Shown: piece after piece, positions 9,352 to 18,461 of the stretch
Position numbering within the stretch: the first letter of the stretch is position 1
Layout of the letters: each line of letters starts with the position of its first letter
Position numbers and translations under genes: made by a program
The notes under the pieces: model-generated
Told to the model about the DNA's origin: nothing
Databases searched by the model: none
What the model saw: the letters and a program-made list of their open reading frames with translations, nothing else
NCBI GenBank assembly: GCA_017643025.1
Contig: JAEPOG010000001.1
Coordinates: forward strand, 558,001 to 622,000
Direction of reading: 5' to 3'
Origin: Rhizobiaceae bacterium
Lineage (GTDB): Bacteria > Pseudomonadota > Alphaproteobacteria > Rhizobiales > Rhizobiaceae
DNA: 64,000 nt

Positions 9352-10143
9352 TTACGCCTTGCCACCTGGGCCTGTTTGCAGTGCGCCCAATGGAGCATCT
9401 GCCGAGAGCAATCGGTCGAGCGTCTCGACTGTCGATCGGTCGGCGACTCCGTCAACGCGCCCGGGCCTGAAGTGCCGCTGAAAAGCTTCGATGACAATGC
9501 GCGTTCGGTCATCGAAGCTGCCGGTCGGTTCGATTCCGTAGCCGTAGGACAAGAGCTTCGATTGCAGTGACTTAACCGCGTCGCCGGAATCGCCCTTGCA
9601 AAGACCGACATCATTTCCGATCGGTTCCGGCTCGACCCAAAGGCCAATGCCGGCCTCGGCCAGCAAGTGCCATGGAAACTTCTCGCCCGGGTCGATCTTG
9701 CGACCAGGTGCAATGTCAGAGTGCGCCAGAACCCGCTCAGGCTTGATCGCGTGCCGCGCCACAATGCCGCGGCACAGTTCGATCACCGCGCCCACTTGTT
9801 CCCGAGGAAACGCGGAATAGCCGAGTTCATGGCCGGGATTGGCGATCTCGATTCCCACTGAATGCGAATTCATGTCGGCGATGCCCGCCCACACGCTTTT
9901 GCCCGCATGCCACGCGCGGTCGGTTTCCCTCACCATCTGGACGATCCGTCCGTCCTCGTGGATGAGGTAGTGCGAGGATACCTCGCTGGCCGGGTTGCAC
10001 AGCCAGTCTTCCGCCGCCTCGCCGCTCTCCATCCCCGTATAATGCAAGATAATAGCGTCTGGCCGGTCGCACCCGCGCCGATCGCCGAAATTGGGCGATG
10101 TTCGGACCGTCGCACCCGGATGATCCGGGGCGAATCCGCTCAC
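9352..10143 (-). CDS. ampD: AmpD-type N-acetylmuramoyl-L-alanine amidase with peptidoglycan-binding domain
   Basis: Zinc amidase that removes peptides from (anhydro)muropeptides in cell-wall recycling or remodelling. 263 residues with a GTG start that overlaps the djlA stop (GTGA). Amidase_2 fold residues 10-165: zinc ligands His34 (ILHYTG), His141 and Asp151 (AHSDIAPGRKIDPG). A C-terminal PG_binding_1-like domain follows at about 185-250 (GDSGDAVKSLQSKLLSYGYG). No signal peptide is visible, which fits a cytoplasmic recycling role. The extra binding domain makes it longer than E. coli AmpD. Confidence 0.88.
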   Translation of the reverse strand: MSGFAPDHPGATVRTSPNFGDRRGCDRPDAIILHYTGMESGEAAEDWLCNPASEVSSHYLIHEDGRIVQMVRETDRAWHAGKSVWAGIADMNSHSVGIEIANPGHELGYSAFPREQVGAVIELCRGIVARHAIKPERVLAHSDIAPGRKIDPGEKFPWHLLAEAGIGLWVEPEPIGNDVGLCKGDSGDAVKSLQSKLLSYGYGIEPTGSFDDRTRIVIEAFQRHFRPGRVDGVADRSTVETLDRLLSADAPLGALQTGPGGKA

Positions 10144-10850
10144 ACGAACCTCCAGCTGGCCTCTATCGCCGCGTAGGCGGCATTGATGGCGGCCATGCGG
10201 TCATTGGCGATGCGGATAAACTCGGCCGGAAAGCCGCGCCCCATCAGCCGGTCCGGATGATTTTCCGCCGCAAGCTGCCTGTAGCGACTGGTCACCTCGT
10301 CGCGGCTGGCATCGGGCGACACACCGAGCACACGAAACGGATTGCCCTCGCCTCCTACGGCGTGACGGGCAAGAATCTGCTCGAAATGCGATTCCTCGAT
10401 CTCGAAGATCTCGGCGACACGGCGCAGGTAGCCGAGTTCGTGTTCGTGGATCAGCCCGTCGGACTTGGCGATGTGGAATAGGCCGTCGAGAATGTCCTCA
10501 AGCATCATGCAGTTGGGTCCGCCCGAACCGCACAGGTTGGCCATCTGCTGCGCATAGGACTCGAAGCCCGCGACGTCCTGCCGGGCGAGATTGTAGAGCC
10601 GCGCCACGTTGCGCTCTTCATCCGCGGGAATCTGAAAAATCTGCCGGAAGGCGCCCACCTCGGCGTCGGTCACAACGCCGTCGGCTTTCGCCATCTTGGC
10701 CGATAGCGCGATCATGGCCACGGAAAACGCCACCTGGCGGCGCAATTCCGGGTCCACTCCGAAGTAGCTCCGAAGCGTCTCGACCATAGCCGTCAGCGAT
10801 GGGACGGGCATGCGCGAAGCAAGCGCGCCGATATTCGTCCAGATAGACAT
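10140..10850 (-). CDS. djlA: DjlA-like protein: TerB-type helical domain plus J domain
   Basis: About 236 residues from the ATG at 10850 (MSIWTNIGAL); the longer open frame upstream is not coding. The N-terminal two thirds (about residues 45-150) is a TerB-like helical domain (AKADGVVTDAEVGAFRQIF, KSDGLIHEHELGYLRRV). The C-terminal J domain has the HPD tripeptide in AAENHPDRLMGRG, so it should stimulate a DnaK/Hsp70. A membrane anchor like that of E. coli DjlA is not evident. It is coupled to ampD through the GTGA overlap. Confidence 0.85.
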   Translation of the reverse strand: MSIWTNIGALASRMPVPSLTAMVETLRSYFGVDPELRRQVAFSVAMIALSAKMAKADGVVTDAEVGAFRQIFQIPADEERNVARLYNLARQDVAGFESYAQQMANLCGSGGPNCMMLEDILDGLFHIAKSDGLIHEHELGYLRRVAEIFEIEESHFEQILARHAVGGEGNPFRVLGVSPDASRDEVTSRYRQLAAENHPDRLMGRGFPAEFIRIANDRMAAINAAYAAIEASWRFV

Positions 10851-10871
10851 GGGCCCTAGATAAATCGATTT

Positions 10872-10923
10872 GTCCCGGCGCGCGAGGGGCACGTCGCGCC
10901 GGGACTTGGGACAATCGTCCCAA
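10872..10923. terminator. Two adjacent perfect hairpins
   Basis: First hairpin: GTCCCGGCGCG (10872-10882) pairs with CGCGCCGGGAC (10895-10905), 11 bp. Directly abutting is TTGGGAC-AATC-GTCCCAA (10906-10923), a 7-bp stem with a 4-nt loop. They lie between the djlA start and the stop of the small lipoprotein gene. They probably end the lipoprotein transcript or shape the djlA leader. Confidence 0.5.
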
Positions 10924-10977
10924 CCGACCGGAGGATCAATCGGGGAGGGCGTTTTTCCCCGGCCGGAAACTATCGGC

Positions 10978-11160
10978 CTAGTTGGCCGGCGCAGGCTCCT
11001 GCGGTTCGGTCGGTGCGACCATCGGATCATCCTGCTGCATCTGCTGCTCCTCGAGCGGGGGCTCATCGATGCTTTGCGTCTGGGTGTCGTCCGTATCGCT
11101 GCACGCTGCAAGCGCGAGAAATGCCAGCGACGAAACGGAAGCGATCAGAATTTTCTTCAT
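10978..11160 (-). CDS. Small lipoprotein, unknown function
   Basis: 60 residues from the ATG at 11160, preceded by AAGGAGAG. The N-terminus MKKILIASVSSLAFLALAAC is a lipoprotein signal with lipobox LAAC. The mature part is only about 40 residues, acidic and rich in Gln and Pro (TDDTQTQSIDEPPLEEQQMQQDD), and probably unstructured. I do not recognise a family beyond small secreted lipoproteins. It is followed by tandem hairpins, so it is likely monocistronic. Confidence 0.72.
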   Translation of the reverse strand: MKKILIASVSSLAFLALAACSDTDDTQTQSIDEPPLEEQQMQQDDPMVAPTEPQEPAPAN

Positions 11161-11343
11161 CTCTTCTCTCCTTGCAGTACGCCCCCAATGTCGGAACGAA
11201 AGGAGGCGCTGGCGCGTCAAAGCCCGTCACTTTGCGTTTCGGATTGTGACAAGTTGGGAGACTGAGGGGACCAACTGCATCCCGATATTGCCGCCGCGCG
11301 GCATCCCCCCTAACAGTGCCGGCAACAGCTGCGGGAGATGTGC

Positions 11344-14300
11344 ATGGCCGGCAAATGGGACTTCTGGATCGACCGTGGCGGGACGTTCACGGACGTGATC
11401 GGCCGCGATCCGAGCGGCGCGCTCCATGCGCGCAAGCTGCTCTCGGAAAACCCCGAGGCCTACAGGGATGCCGCCATTCAGGGCATTCGCGACCACCTCG
11501 GCATCGCTGCCGGCGAACCGATCCCGGCCGGCGCGGTCGGCGATGTGAAAATGGGCACGACTGTCGCCACCAATGCGCTTCTCGAGCGCAAGGGCGACCG
11601 CGTACTCCTGCTCATCACAAAAGGCTTCCGCGACCAGCTCAGGATCGCCTATCAGGCGCGACCAGATATTTTTGCCAAGGAAATCATCCTCCCCGAGCAG
11701 CTCTATGAGCGCGTCGTCGAAGTCGAGGAACGCGTGCGCGCAGACGGAACCGTGGAGCGGGAACTGAACCCCTCTTCCCTCACCGCTCATCTGGAGGCCG
11801 CCCGCAAGGACGGCATCGACGCCGTCGCCATCGTCTTCATGCATGCATGGAGCCACCCGAAGCACGAACTGGCCGCCGAGGAAGCGTGCCGACAAGCCGG
11901 CTTTGGCCAGATATCCGTCAGCCACAAGGTCTCTCCGTTGGTGAAGCTCGTCGGCCGTGGCGATACGACGGTGGTCGATGCCTACCTCTCGCCGATCCTG
12001 TCGCGCTACGTGCAGCGCGTCGCTTCGGAACTGGGAGCCAACCCGGCCGAAGGCCGCAAGCCTGACGGGGCGTCGGCCGGTCAGGCCGCCCTGGCGGAGG
12101 CCAGCGAGAGTAGCGAGCGCTCAGCCGTGAGCCCAAGATTAATGTTCATGATGTCGTCGGGCGGCCTCACCGCAGCCGACCTGTTTCAGGGTAAGGACGC
12201 CATCCTTTCCGGCCCCGCCGGCGGCGTGGTCGGCATGGCGGAGACGGCGCGCATCGCCGGCTTCGACCATGTCATCGGCTTCGACATGGGCGGCACGTCC
12301 ACCGACGTGACCCATTTCGACGGAGACTACGAACGCGCCTTCGACACCGAGGTCGCAGGCGTGCGCATCCGTGCGCCGATGATGCGCATTCACACCGTGG
12401 CCGCCGGCGGCGGCTCGATCCTGCATTATCAGGACGGACGCTTTCAGGTCGGGCCGGATTCGGCCGGCGCAAATCCCGGCCCCGCCTGCTACCGGCGCGG
12501 CGGCCCGCTCGCCGTCACCGACGCCAATGTCATGCTCGGCAAGCTGCGGCCCGACTTCTTCCCCGCGATCTTCGGCCTGGACCAGAACGAACGCATCGAC
12601 GCCGAAGTAGTGCGCAAAAAATTCGCCGAACTTGCGACAGGTACAGGCGACGGCCGCTCAGCCGAACAGGTGGCGGAGGGTTTCGTCACCATCGCCGTCG
12701 AAAACATGGCCAACGCCATCAAGAAGATTTCCGTCCAGCGCGGCCATGACGTGACCGGCTATCTGCTCAACTGCTTCGGTGGCGCCGGCGGGCAGCACGC
12801 GTGCCTCGTCGCCGACGCGCTGGGCATGGAGTCCGTCCTGATCCATCCCTTCTCCGGACTGCTGTCGGCCTACGGCATCGGCCTTTCGACCGTCTTCGCC
12901 TCGCGCCAGCAAGGCCTCATGGAGCCATTGGCCGACAAGACGCTAGCGGCGATCGGCAAGACGCGCGCCATGCTCAGCGCCGAAATCGCTGAAGAACTTG
13001 CCGCGCAGGGCATCGCCGAGGCCGACATCGCCTGGCGGCCGATGCTGCACATTCGCTACGGCGGCACCGACACCTCCCTGCCTGTCGACTTCAGCACAGG
13101 CTCGCTTGTTGAGGCGAAGAAGGCGTTCGAGGCAGCGCACAAGGCGCAGTTTGGCTTCATCTATGACGACAAGGAGATGATGGTCGAAGCCGTCGCCGTA
13201 GAGGGCAGTGACGCCCGCACAGCCGGCCGCGACGAAGCCGACCACGAGCTGGCTGACGCCAACGCGGATGCAGGCGAGACCCGGCGCTTCTTCGCCGAAG
13301 GCAAATGGCACGACGCCGCCATCTACCGCCGCGAAAACCTCAAGCCGGGCAACCGCATGGCCGGCCCGGCGCTCATCATCGAGCAGCACCAGACCATCGT
13401 CGTCGAACCCGGCTGGCAGGCCGAGATCACCGTTAAGGACCACGTGCTGCTGCGCCGCGTCGAGCGCAAGCGCCGGCAGGCCGCGCTCGGCACCGAGGCC
13501 GACCCGGTCATGCTCGAGGTCTTCAACAACCTGTTCATGTCGATCGCCGAGCAGATGGGCGTGACGCTGCAGAACACCGCCTATTCGGTGAACATCAAGG
13601 AGCGACTCGACTTCTCCTGCGCCGTCTTCGACCGCGAAGGCGCGCTGGTCGCCAACGCCCCGCACATGCCGGTGCATCTGGGTTCCATGGACCGCTCGGT
13701 CGAGACGATCATCCGGTTGAACGAAGGCGACATACACCCGGGCGACGTCTTCGCGCTGAATGCGCCCTACAATGGCGGCACGCATCTGCCCGACATCACC
13801 GTCGTCACGCCGGTGTTCAGCGACGACGAGAAGACCATCCTGTTCTGGTCTGCCTCGCGCGGCCACCACGCCGATGTCGGCGGCACGGCGCCGGGTTCGA
13901 TGACGCCGCTCGCTACGACCGTGGACGAGGAAGGCGTGTTGTTCGACAATTTCCGCATCGTCGAGCGCGGTCGCTTCCGCGAAGAGGCACTGCGCACTCT
14001 GCTGACAGACCATCCCTACCCGGCCCGCAATCCGGACCAGAACATCGCCGACCTCAAGGCGCAGATCGCCGCCAATGAAAAGGGCGTGGCCGAACTGAGG
14101 AAGATGGTCGCACAGTTCGGGCTCGACGTGGTCGAGGCATATATGGGCCACGTTCAGGACAATGCGGCTGAAAGCGTGCGCCGCGTGCTGGAGCGCCTGC
14201 CCGACAGTTCCGAGTACGAATACCCGACTGATACCGGCCAGGCGATCCGGGTAAAGATCACGGTGGACCGCGAAAAACGGGAAGCGACCGTCGATTTCAC

Positions 14301-15045
14301 CGGCACATCGCCCGTCATGAAGAACAATTTCAACGCGCCGGAGCCCGTCGCGCGCGCGGCGGTGCTCTATGCCTTCCGCGTCATGGTCGAGGGCTCGATC
14401 CCGATGAACGCGGGCTGTCTCAGGCCGATCCGCATCGTCATCCCCGAAGGCTGCATGCTGAAGCCGGCCTACCCGGCCGCAGTCGTTGCCGGCAATGTCG
14501 AGACGTCGCAGCACGTCACCAATGCGATGTTCGGCGCCATGGGCGCGCTCGCCAACGCGCAGGGCACGATGAACAATCTCACCTTCGGCAACGATCAGTA
14601 CCAGTATTACGAGACGATCTGCTCGGGCTCGCCGGCCGGCCGCATGAATGACGGCCGCGGCTTCAACGGCACGTCGGGCGTGCACACGCACATGACCAAT
14701 TCGCGCCTCACCGATCCAGAAATTCTGGAGCTCCGCTTCCCTGTCCTGCTGGAGGACTTTCACATCCGCGACGGGTCCGGCGGCAAAGGCAAATGGTCTG
14801 GCGGCAACGGCACGCGGCGCACCATCCGTTTCCTAGAAAAGATGGACTGCGCCATCCTCTCCTCCCACCGCGCAGCACCGCCGCGCGGCATCGAAGGCGG
14901 TGGCGATGGTCAGGTCGGCAAGACCGAGGTTCGCCGCAAGGACGGCACGGTCGAGACGTTGAAAGCCTGCGACCAGACAGTGCTCGAAGCCGGCGAGGCG
15001 GTCATCGTGACGACGCCCACACCGGGCGGATACGGGCGCGGCTGA
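11344..15045 (+). CDS. 5-oxoprolinase / hydantoinase A-B fusion (ATP-dependent)
   Basis: About 1233 residues. The ATG at 11344 has GGGAG six bases upstream; the ATG at 11338 is too close to it. The HyuA half (residues 1 to about 690) starts with the ATPase loop [17 protein letters not shown] and contains [25 protein letters not shown] and [11 protein letters not shown]. The HyuB half (about 720-1230) contains [28 protein letters not shown] in pieces, [10 protein letters not shown] and GGGDGQVG. Single-chain OPLAH enzymes hydrolyse 5-oxo-L-proline to glutamate with ATP; other members act on hydantoins. The A-B fusion favours 5-oxoprolinase. An Ala/Ser/Glu-rich insert lies at about residues 238-264. 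Confidence 0.9.
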   Translation: MAGKWDFWIDRGGTFTDVIGRDPSGALHARKLLSENPEAYRDAAIQGIRDHLGIAAGEPIPAGAVGDVKMGTTVATNALLERKGDRVLLLITKGFRDQLRIAYQARPDIFAKEIILPEQLYERVVEVEERVRADGTVERELNPSSLTAHLEAARKDGIDAVAIVFMHAWSHPKHELAAEEACRQAGFGQISVSHKVSPLVKLVGRGDTTVVDAYLSPILSRYVQRVASELGANPAEGRKPDGASAGQAALAEASESSERSAVSPRLMFMMSSGGLTAADLFQGKDAILSGPAGGVVGMAETARIAGFDHVIGFDMGGTSTDVTHFDGDYERAFDTEVAGVRIRAPMMRIHTVAAGGGSILHYQDGRFQVGPDSAGANPGPACYRRGGPLAVTDANVMLGKLRPDFFPAIFGLDQNERIDAEVVRKKFAELATGTGDGRSAEQVAEGFVTIAVENMANAIKKISVQRGHDVTGYLLNCFGGAGGQHACLVADALGMESVLIHPFSGLLSAYGIGLSTVFASRQQGLMEPLADKTLAAIGKTRAMLSAEIAEELAAQGIAEADIAWRPMLHIRYGGTDTSLPVDFSTGSLVEAKKAFEAAHKAQFGFIYDDKEMMVEAVAVEGSDARTAGRDEADHELADANADAGETRRFFAEGKWHDAAIYRRENLKPGNRMAGPALIIEQHQTIVVEPGWQAEITVKDHVLLRRVERKRRQAALGTEADPVMLEVFNNLFMSIAEQMGVTLQNTAYSVNIKERLDFSCAVFDREGALVANAPHMPVHLGSMDRSVETIIRLNEGDIHPGDVFALNAPYNGGTHLPDITVVTPVFSDDEKTILFWSASRGHHADVGGTAPGSMTPLATTVDEEGVLFDNFRIVERGRFREEALRTLLTDHPYPARNPDQNIADLKAQIAANEKGVAELRKMVAQFGLDVVEAYMGHVQDNAAESVRRVLERLPDSSEYEYPTDTGQAIRVKITVDREKREATVDFTGTSPVMKNNFNAPEPVARAAVLYAFRVMVEGSIPMNAGCLRPIRIVIPEGCMLKPAYPAAVVAGNVETSQHVTNAMFGAMGALANAQGTMNNLTFGNDQYQYYETICSGSPAGRMNDGRGFNGTSGVHTHMTNSRLTDPEILELRFPVLLEDFHIRDGSGGKGKWSGGNGTRRTIRFLEKMDCAILSSHRAAPPRGIEGGGDGQVGKTEVRRKDGTVETLKACDQTVLEAGEAVIVTTPTPGGYGRG

Positions 15046-15047
15046 AT

Positions 15048-15093
15048 CCTCCACTGCGAAGCGGGGGAGGGGGACCGCTGAAGGCGGTGGAGG
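15048..15093. repeat. Palindromic intergenic element
   Basis: Starts right after the 5-oxoprolinase stop. Outer arms CCTCCAC (15048-15054) and GTGGAGG (15087-15093) are perfect complements. Inside are a G-rich run and a small CCGC-TGAAG-GCGG hairpin. G-rich palindromes of this kind recur between genes in rhizobial genomes as far as I recall. It also sits where a terminator for the convergent cupin and oxoprolinase genes would be. Confidence 0.55.
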
Positions 15094-15109
15094 GGGCCGC
15101 CCGAGCGCC

Positions 15110-15499
15110 CTACTCCAGATTCGTCTGGATCCACTCCGGCGACATGTGGATATCGAGCGTCTGCAGCCGGCCGGGCCCGAGGTTCTCGAACCTGTGCGGC
15201 AGGCCAGCCGGCCCCAGCACGGTCTCGCCCGCTTCGGCGTCGATCACCTGGTCGCCGACGAAAAACCGCGCCCTGCCCTCCTGGATCACGAACACCTCGT
15301 CATAGGGATGAACATGCAGCGGCGGACCGACACCGGGTTCGTCATTGCCGTAGGTCAGCACGGTCACCTGCGCGCCGAGCACCTCGCCGTTGACGGAGCC
15401 GCGATAAGGACCGGGCTGCGTGGCGTCAAAGAGCCGCGTCTTGGCTGGCGGCCGGCCGTCGTGCGTGATGGACGAGGGGTCAAAGTCGCGTCGTGCCAT
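15110..15499 (-). CDS. Cupin-domain protein
   Basis: 129 residues, a single cupin barrel. Metal-binding motif 1 is visible as PPLHVHPYDEVFVIQEGRARF (two His and a Glu). Motif 2 is reduced to PAGLPHRFENLG with one His. The fold covers many small dioxygenases, isomerases and sensors, so no reaction is assigned. It is convergent with the 5-oxoprolinase gene and 92 bp from the AHSA1 gene. Confidence 0.75.
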   Translation of the reverse strand: MARRDFDPSSITHDGRPPAKTRLFDATQPGPYRGSVNGEVLGAQVTVLTYGNDEPGVGPPLHVHPYDEVFVIQEGRARFFVGDQVIDAEAGETVLGPAGLPHRFENLGPGRLQTLDIHMSPEWIQTNLE

Positions 15500-15591
15500 G
15501 CCGATCTCCAGATCCTGTGGTCACATCACAAGATAAGTGCGATGCGGCGCGGGCGAGATGGGCCAGTAATCCGAATGCTGCGGTGGCAGGC

Positions 15592-16077
15592 TCAGGCAAC
15601 CAGCTCGCCGTTTGCCATCATCGTTTCCATGCGCGCGTAGCTCGCTTCCATGCCCTCTTCCATGCCGGTTGCAAGCATCGCCTTGCGTGTCTCTGCATCG
15701 GGAAGCGTCATGCGCAGAGTCAGAAGCGTTCCATCGGCGTCCGCCTCGAACAGCGTCTCGACGTGGTTATCCGGCGTCGGGTCGGGCATATGCATCCGCT
15801 CGACATGAACCGTGCGGCTGAAAGGCTCGACCGCGATGTACTCACCCGTCAGGTAGAAGTCCCCGCCCTTGCCGTCGGTCCATTCGCAGCGGATACGACC
15901 GCCCGGTCTTGCCTCGTTGATGCAGACCGGCATCCACCAGCCCTCCGGCCCGAGCAACCATTTCTGCATAAGCTCCGGCTCGGTGTGCGCGCGAAAAACG
16001 CTCTTCGGCTTCGCCGCAAACCTGCGTGTGACGACGACCATATTGTCGCCGTCGAGCCTGACTGTCAGCTTGGTCAT
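15592..16077 (-). CDS. AHSA1/SRPBCC-domain protein
   Basis: 161 residues of the activator-of-Hsp90-ATPase-like START superfamily. Recognisable blocks are RRFAAKPKSVFRAHTEPELMQKW near the N-terminus, GGRIRCEWTDGKGGDFYLTGEY and LTLRMTLPDAETRKAML. In soil bacteria such genes are typically paired with an ArsR regulator, as here, where the ATG at 16077 overlaps the regulator stop (ATGA). The ligand is unknown. Confidence 0.82.
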   Translation of the reverse strand: MTKLTVRLDGDNMVVVTRRFAAKPKSVFRAHTEPELMQKWLLGPEGWWMPVCINEARPGGRIRCEWTDGKGGDFYLTGEYIAVEPFSRTVHVERMHMPDPTPDNHVETLFEADADGTLLTLRMTLPDAETRKAMLATGMEEGMEASYARMETMMANGELVA

Positions 16078-16412
16078 TGTTCATCGTCTCCCGTGGTTTT
16101 CTCAAGGTCCGCCAGCACTTGATCGAGCCGGTCATAATTCCTTGCCATCGCCTCCCGCAGCCAGTTCAGCCACTGGTCGATCTCGGCAATCGCATCGGGC
16201 GCCAGCCGGCAGGGGCGTTTGGTCCCCTCCACCCGGCGGATGATGAGCCCCGCGCCCTCGAGCACCTTGAGGTGCCGCGACACCGCCGGCTGGCTCATCT
16301 CGAAGGGAGCCGCAAGCTCCATTACCGTCGCCTCCCCCATCGCCAGACGCGCGAGAATCGCTCGCCGCGTCGGATCGGCCAGCGCCGAGAATGCAGCGTC
16401 GAGGCTTTGCAT
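16074..16412 (-). CDS. ArsR-family winged-helix regulator
   Basis: 112 residues. A winged helix-turn-helix at about residues 8-75 (LADPTRRAILARL, MSQPAVSRHLKVLEGAGLI). There is no CxC metal site in the recognition region, so a metal sensor role is unlikely; these AHSA1-linked ArsR proteins form their own group. The upstream 30 bp (about 16421-16452) is unusually AT-rich and probably holds its promoter, shared divergently with btaA. Confidence 0.82.
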   Translation of the reverse strand: MQSLDAAFSALADPTRRAILARLAMGEATVMELAAPFEMSQPAVSRHLKVLEGAGLIIRRVEGTKRPCRLAPDAIAEIDQWLNWLREAMARNYDRLDQVLADLEKTTGDDEQ

Positions 16413-16542
16413 AACGATTCCTTTCTATAACTTTTTATTTATATAATAAAAATGTTTGCGTCAAGCGTGTTTGATCCAATGTCACCTGCCTGTCATGGGC
16501 AGGCGCTAGCCCCTCTCAACCGCGATGTATGGGCTGCGAATC

Positions 16543-17793
16543 ATGACCGACCTCTCCGCCGAAATCGGCTTGCGCAGAAACCGCCGCCTCGGCGAAGCGC
16601 TCTACCAGCATCGTGCCTTGTCGAAATCGGGCCTGTCAGAGCGCCTGTTCGCGCTGCTTTTCTCCGGTCTCGTCTACCCGCAGATCTGGGAGGACCCGGA
16701 GGTCGACATGGAGGCGATGCGGCTCGATGAAACGCATCGGGTCGTCACCATCGCTTCCGGCGGTTGCAACATTCTCGCCTATCTCACCCGTTCGCCGGCG
16801 AGCATCGACGCCGTCGATCTCAACCCGCATCACGTCGCGCTGAACCGGCTCAAGCTGACAGCACTGACCCACATGCCCAGCTTCACTGAATTCGAAAGGC
16901 TCTTCGACGGAGCCGGCGACCGGCAAGCCACTGCGATCTACGACCGCCACGTCGCACCGCATCTCGATGCCGGAACCCGCAACTATTGGGACAAGCGTCG
17001 CTGGAACGGCCGCCGGCGCATCGCTGCCTTTGGTGGTAACTTCCACCAGACCGGCCTGCTCGGAGCCTGCATCCGCGCCGGCCATCTGGTCGCCCGCCTG
17101 CACGGCGTGAACCCCGCCGAAATCATGAAAGCCAACACGCTGCGCGACCAGCGGCATTTCTTCGAAGACCGGCTTCGCCCCCTGTTCGACCGCCCTTTCA
17201 TCCGCTGGGCGATGGGCCGCAAGTCGTCGCTCTTCGGCCTCGGCATTCCGCCGCAGCAATACGATGCGCTGATCGGCTCACAAGGCCGCACCATGGCGCA
17301 GGTCGTCGCCGCGCGGCTGGAGAAGCTCGCCTGTGAATTTCCGCTCAGAAAGAACTATTTCGCCTGGCAGGCCTTCGCCCGCCGATACCCGAAGGCCAGG
17401 GAAGGCTGCCGTCCGGCCTATCTGACAGAAGCGAATTTCGAGACGATCCGCGCCGCCGCGCCGCGCGTCGCGATCCACCATGCTAGCTATGTCGAACTGC
17501 TTCGCTCCAAGTCGGCCGAAAGCGTCGACCGCTTCATCCTGCTCGACGCACAGGACTGGATGAGCGACCGCCAGCTCAACGAACTCTGGGTCGAGATCAC
17601 CCGCACCGCCGCGCCGGGCGCACGCGTGATCTTCCGCACGGCAGATGAGCCGTCGCTGTTGCCTGGACGCGTATCGCCGGCAATTCTCAATCGGTGGTGT
17701 TACGAGGTGGAGGAGTCGGCGCGCCACCTCGCCAATGACCGCTCGGCCATCTATGGCGGTTTTCACCTCTACGTGAAACGGGACGACGCATGA
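16543..17793 (+). CDS. btaA: BtaA-like diacylglycerol 3-amino-3-carboxypropyltransferase (DUF3419)
   Basis: First enzyme of betaine lipid (DGTS) synthesis: transfers the aminocarboxypropyl group of SAM to diacylglycerol. About 416 residues from the ATG at 16543; an in-frame ATG at 16525 is possible. Family blocks: LVYPQIWEDPEVDMEAMRL, the SAM-binding ASGGCNILAYL and AVDLNPHHVALNRLKL, and FILLDAQDWMSD near the C-terminus. It overlaps the next gene by ATGA. In rhizobia these genes are induced by phosphate starvation; I see no clear Pho box in the short upstream gap. Confidence 0.88.
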   Translation: MTDLSAEIGLRRNRRLGEALYQHRALSKSGLSERLFALLFSGLVYPQIWEDPEVDMEAMRLDETHRVVTIASGGCNILAYLTRSPASIDAVDLNPHHVALNRLKLTALTHMPSFTEFERLFDGAGDRQATAIYDRHVAPHLDAGTRNYWDKRRWNGRRRIAAFGGNFHQTGLLGACIRAGHLVARLHGVNPAEIMKANTLRDQRHFFEDRLRPLFDRPFIRWAMGRKSSLFGLGIPPQQYDALIGSQGRTMAQVVAARLEKLACEFPLRKNYFAWQAFARRYPKAREGCRPAYLTEANFETIRAAAPRVAIHHASYVELLRSKSAESVDRFILLDAQDWMSDRQLNELWVEITRTAAPGARVIFRTADEPSLLPGRVSPAILNRWCYEVEESARHLANDRSAIYGGFHLYVKRDDA

Positions 17794-18458
17794 CCCTGGC
17801 AGACGCCCCTGCCTCGCACGCAGCGCTGATGGACCGGGTCTACCGGCATCAGCGCCATTTCTACGACCTGACCCGCAAATACTATCTGCTCGGCCGCGAC
17901 ACGATGATCGAGCGGCTCGACGTGCCGAGGCATGGAGCCGTGCTGGAAATCGGCTGCGGCACCGGCCGCAACATGCTCAAGGCGATGAATCGATATCCGA
18001 GCGCCAGCTGGTACGGGCTTGATATTTCGGAGGAAATGCTGGCGACCGCTCGGACATCGCTGGCACGAAAAAATGCTCCGGACCGGCTGACGCTGGCCGC
18101 CGCCGATGCGACCGATTTCGACGCCGAAAAGCTCTTCGGCAGAACGAGCTTTGACCGCGTCTACATCTCCTACGCCCTGTCGATGATTCCGGACTGGCGC
18201 CGGGCGCTCTCGCTCGCGGCAGACTGCGTCGCTACCGGGGGCTCGCTGCATATCGTCGATTTCGGCCAGCAGGAGCGGCTGCCCCGCTGGTTCCGTTCCG
18301 GCCTGCATGCCTGGCTGCGCAAATTCCATGTCGAGCCGCGGGCGGTGCTCTTCGAAGCGCTGCGGGAAGAGGCTGGCCGCATCGGCGGCCATGTCGACTG
18401 CACGCCGCTGCATCGCGGCTACGCCTGGCACGCCATCCTGTCGCGCCCTGCCCGCTGA
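17790..18458 (+). CDS. btaB: BtaB-like N-methyltransferase for betaine lipid headgroup
   Basis: 222 residues, class I SAM methyltransferase. Motif I is VLEIGCGTGRNMLKAM, followed by WYGLDISEEMLATA and the post-motif AAADATDF. BtaB adds three methyl groups to the BtaA product to yield diacylglyceryl-trimethylhomoserine. The identification rests on the translational coupling to btaA (ATGA at 17790) and the N-terminal YRHQRHFYDLTRKYYLLGRD block. It ends 3 bp before the convergent serine-hydrolase gene. Confidence 0.88.
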   Translation: MTLADAPASHAALMDRVYRHQRHFYDLTRKYYLLGRDTMIERLDVPRHGAVLEIGCGTGRNMLKAMNRYPSASWYGLDISEEMLATARTSLARKNAPDRLTLAAADATDFDAEKLFGRTSFDRVYISYALSMIPDWRRALSLAADCVATGGSLHIVDFGQQERLPRWFRSGLHAWLRKFHVEPRAVLFEALREEAGRIGGHVDCTPLHRGYAWHAILSRPAR

Positions 18459-18461
18459 CGC

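Noticed and set aside
12943..14763. 606-codon minus-strand frame inside the 5-oxoprolinase gene
   Set aside because: Antisense shadow: the + strand frame carries conserved HyuA/HyuB blocks throughout, while the minus frame has no recognisable motif.
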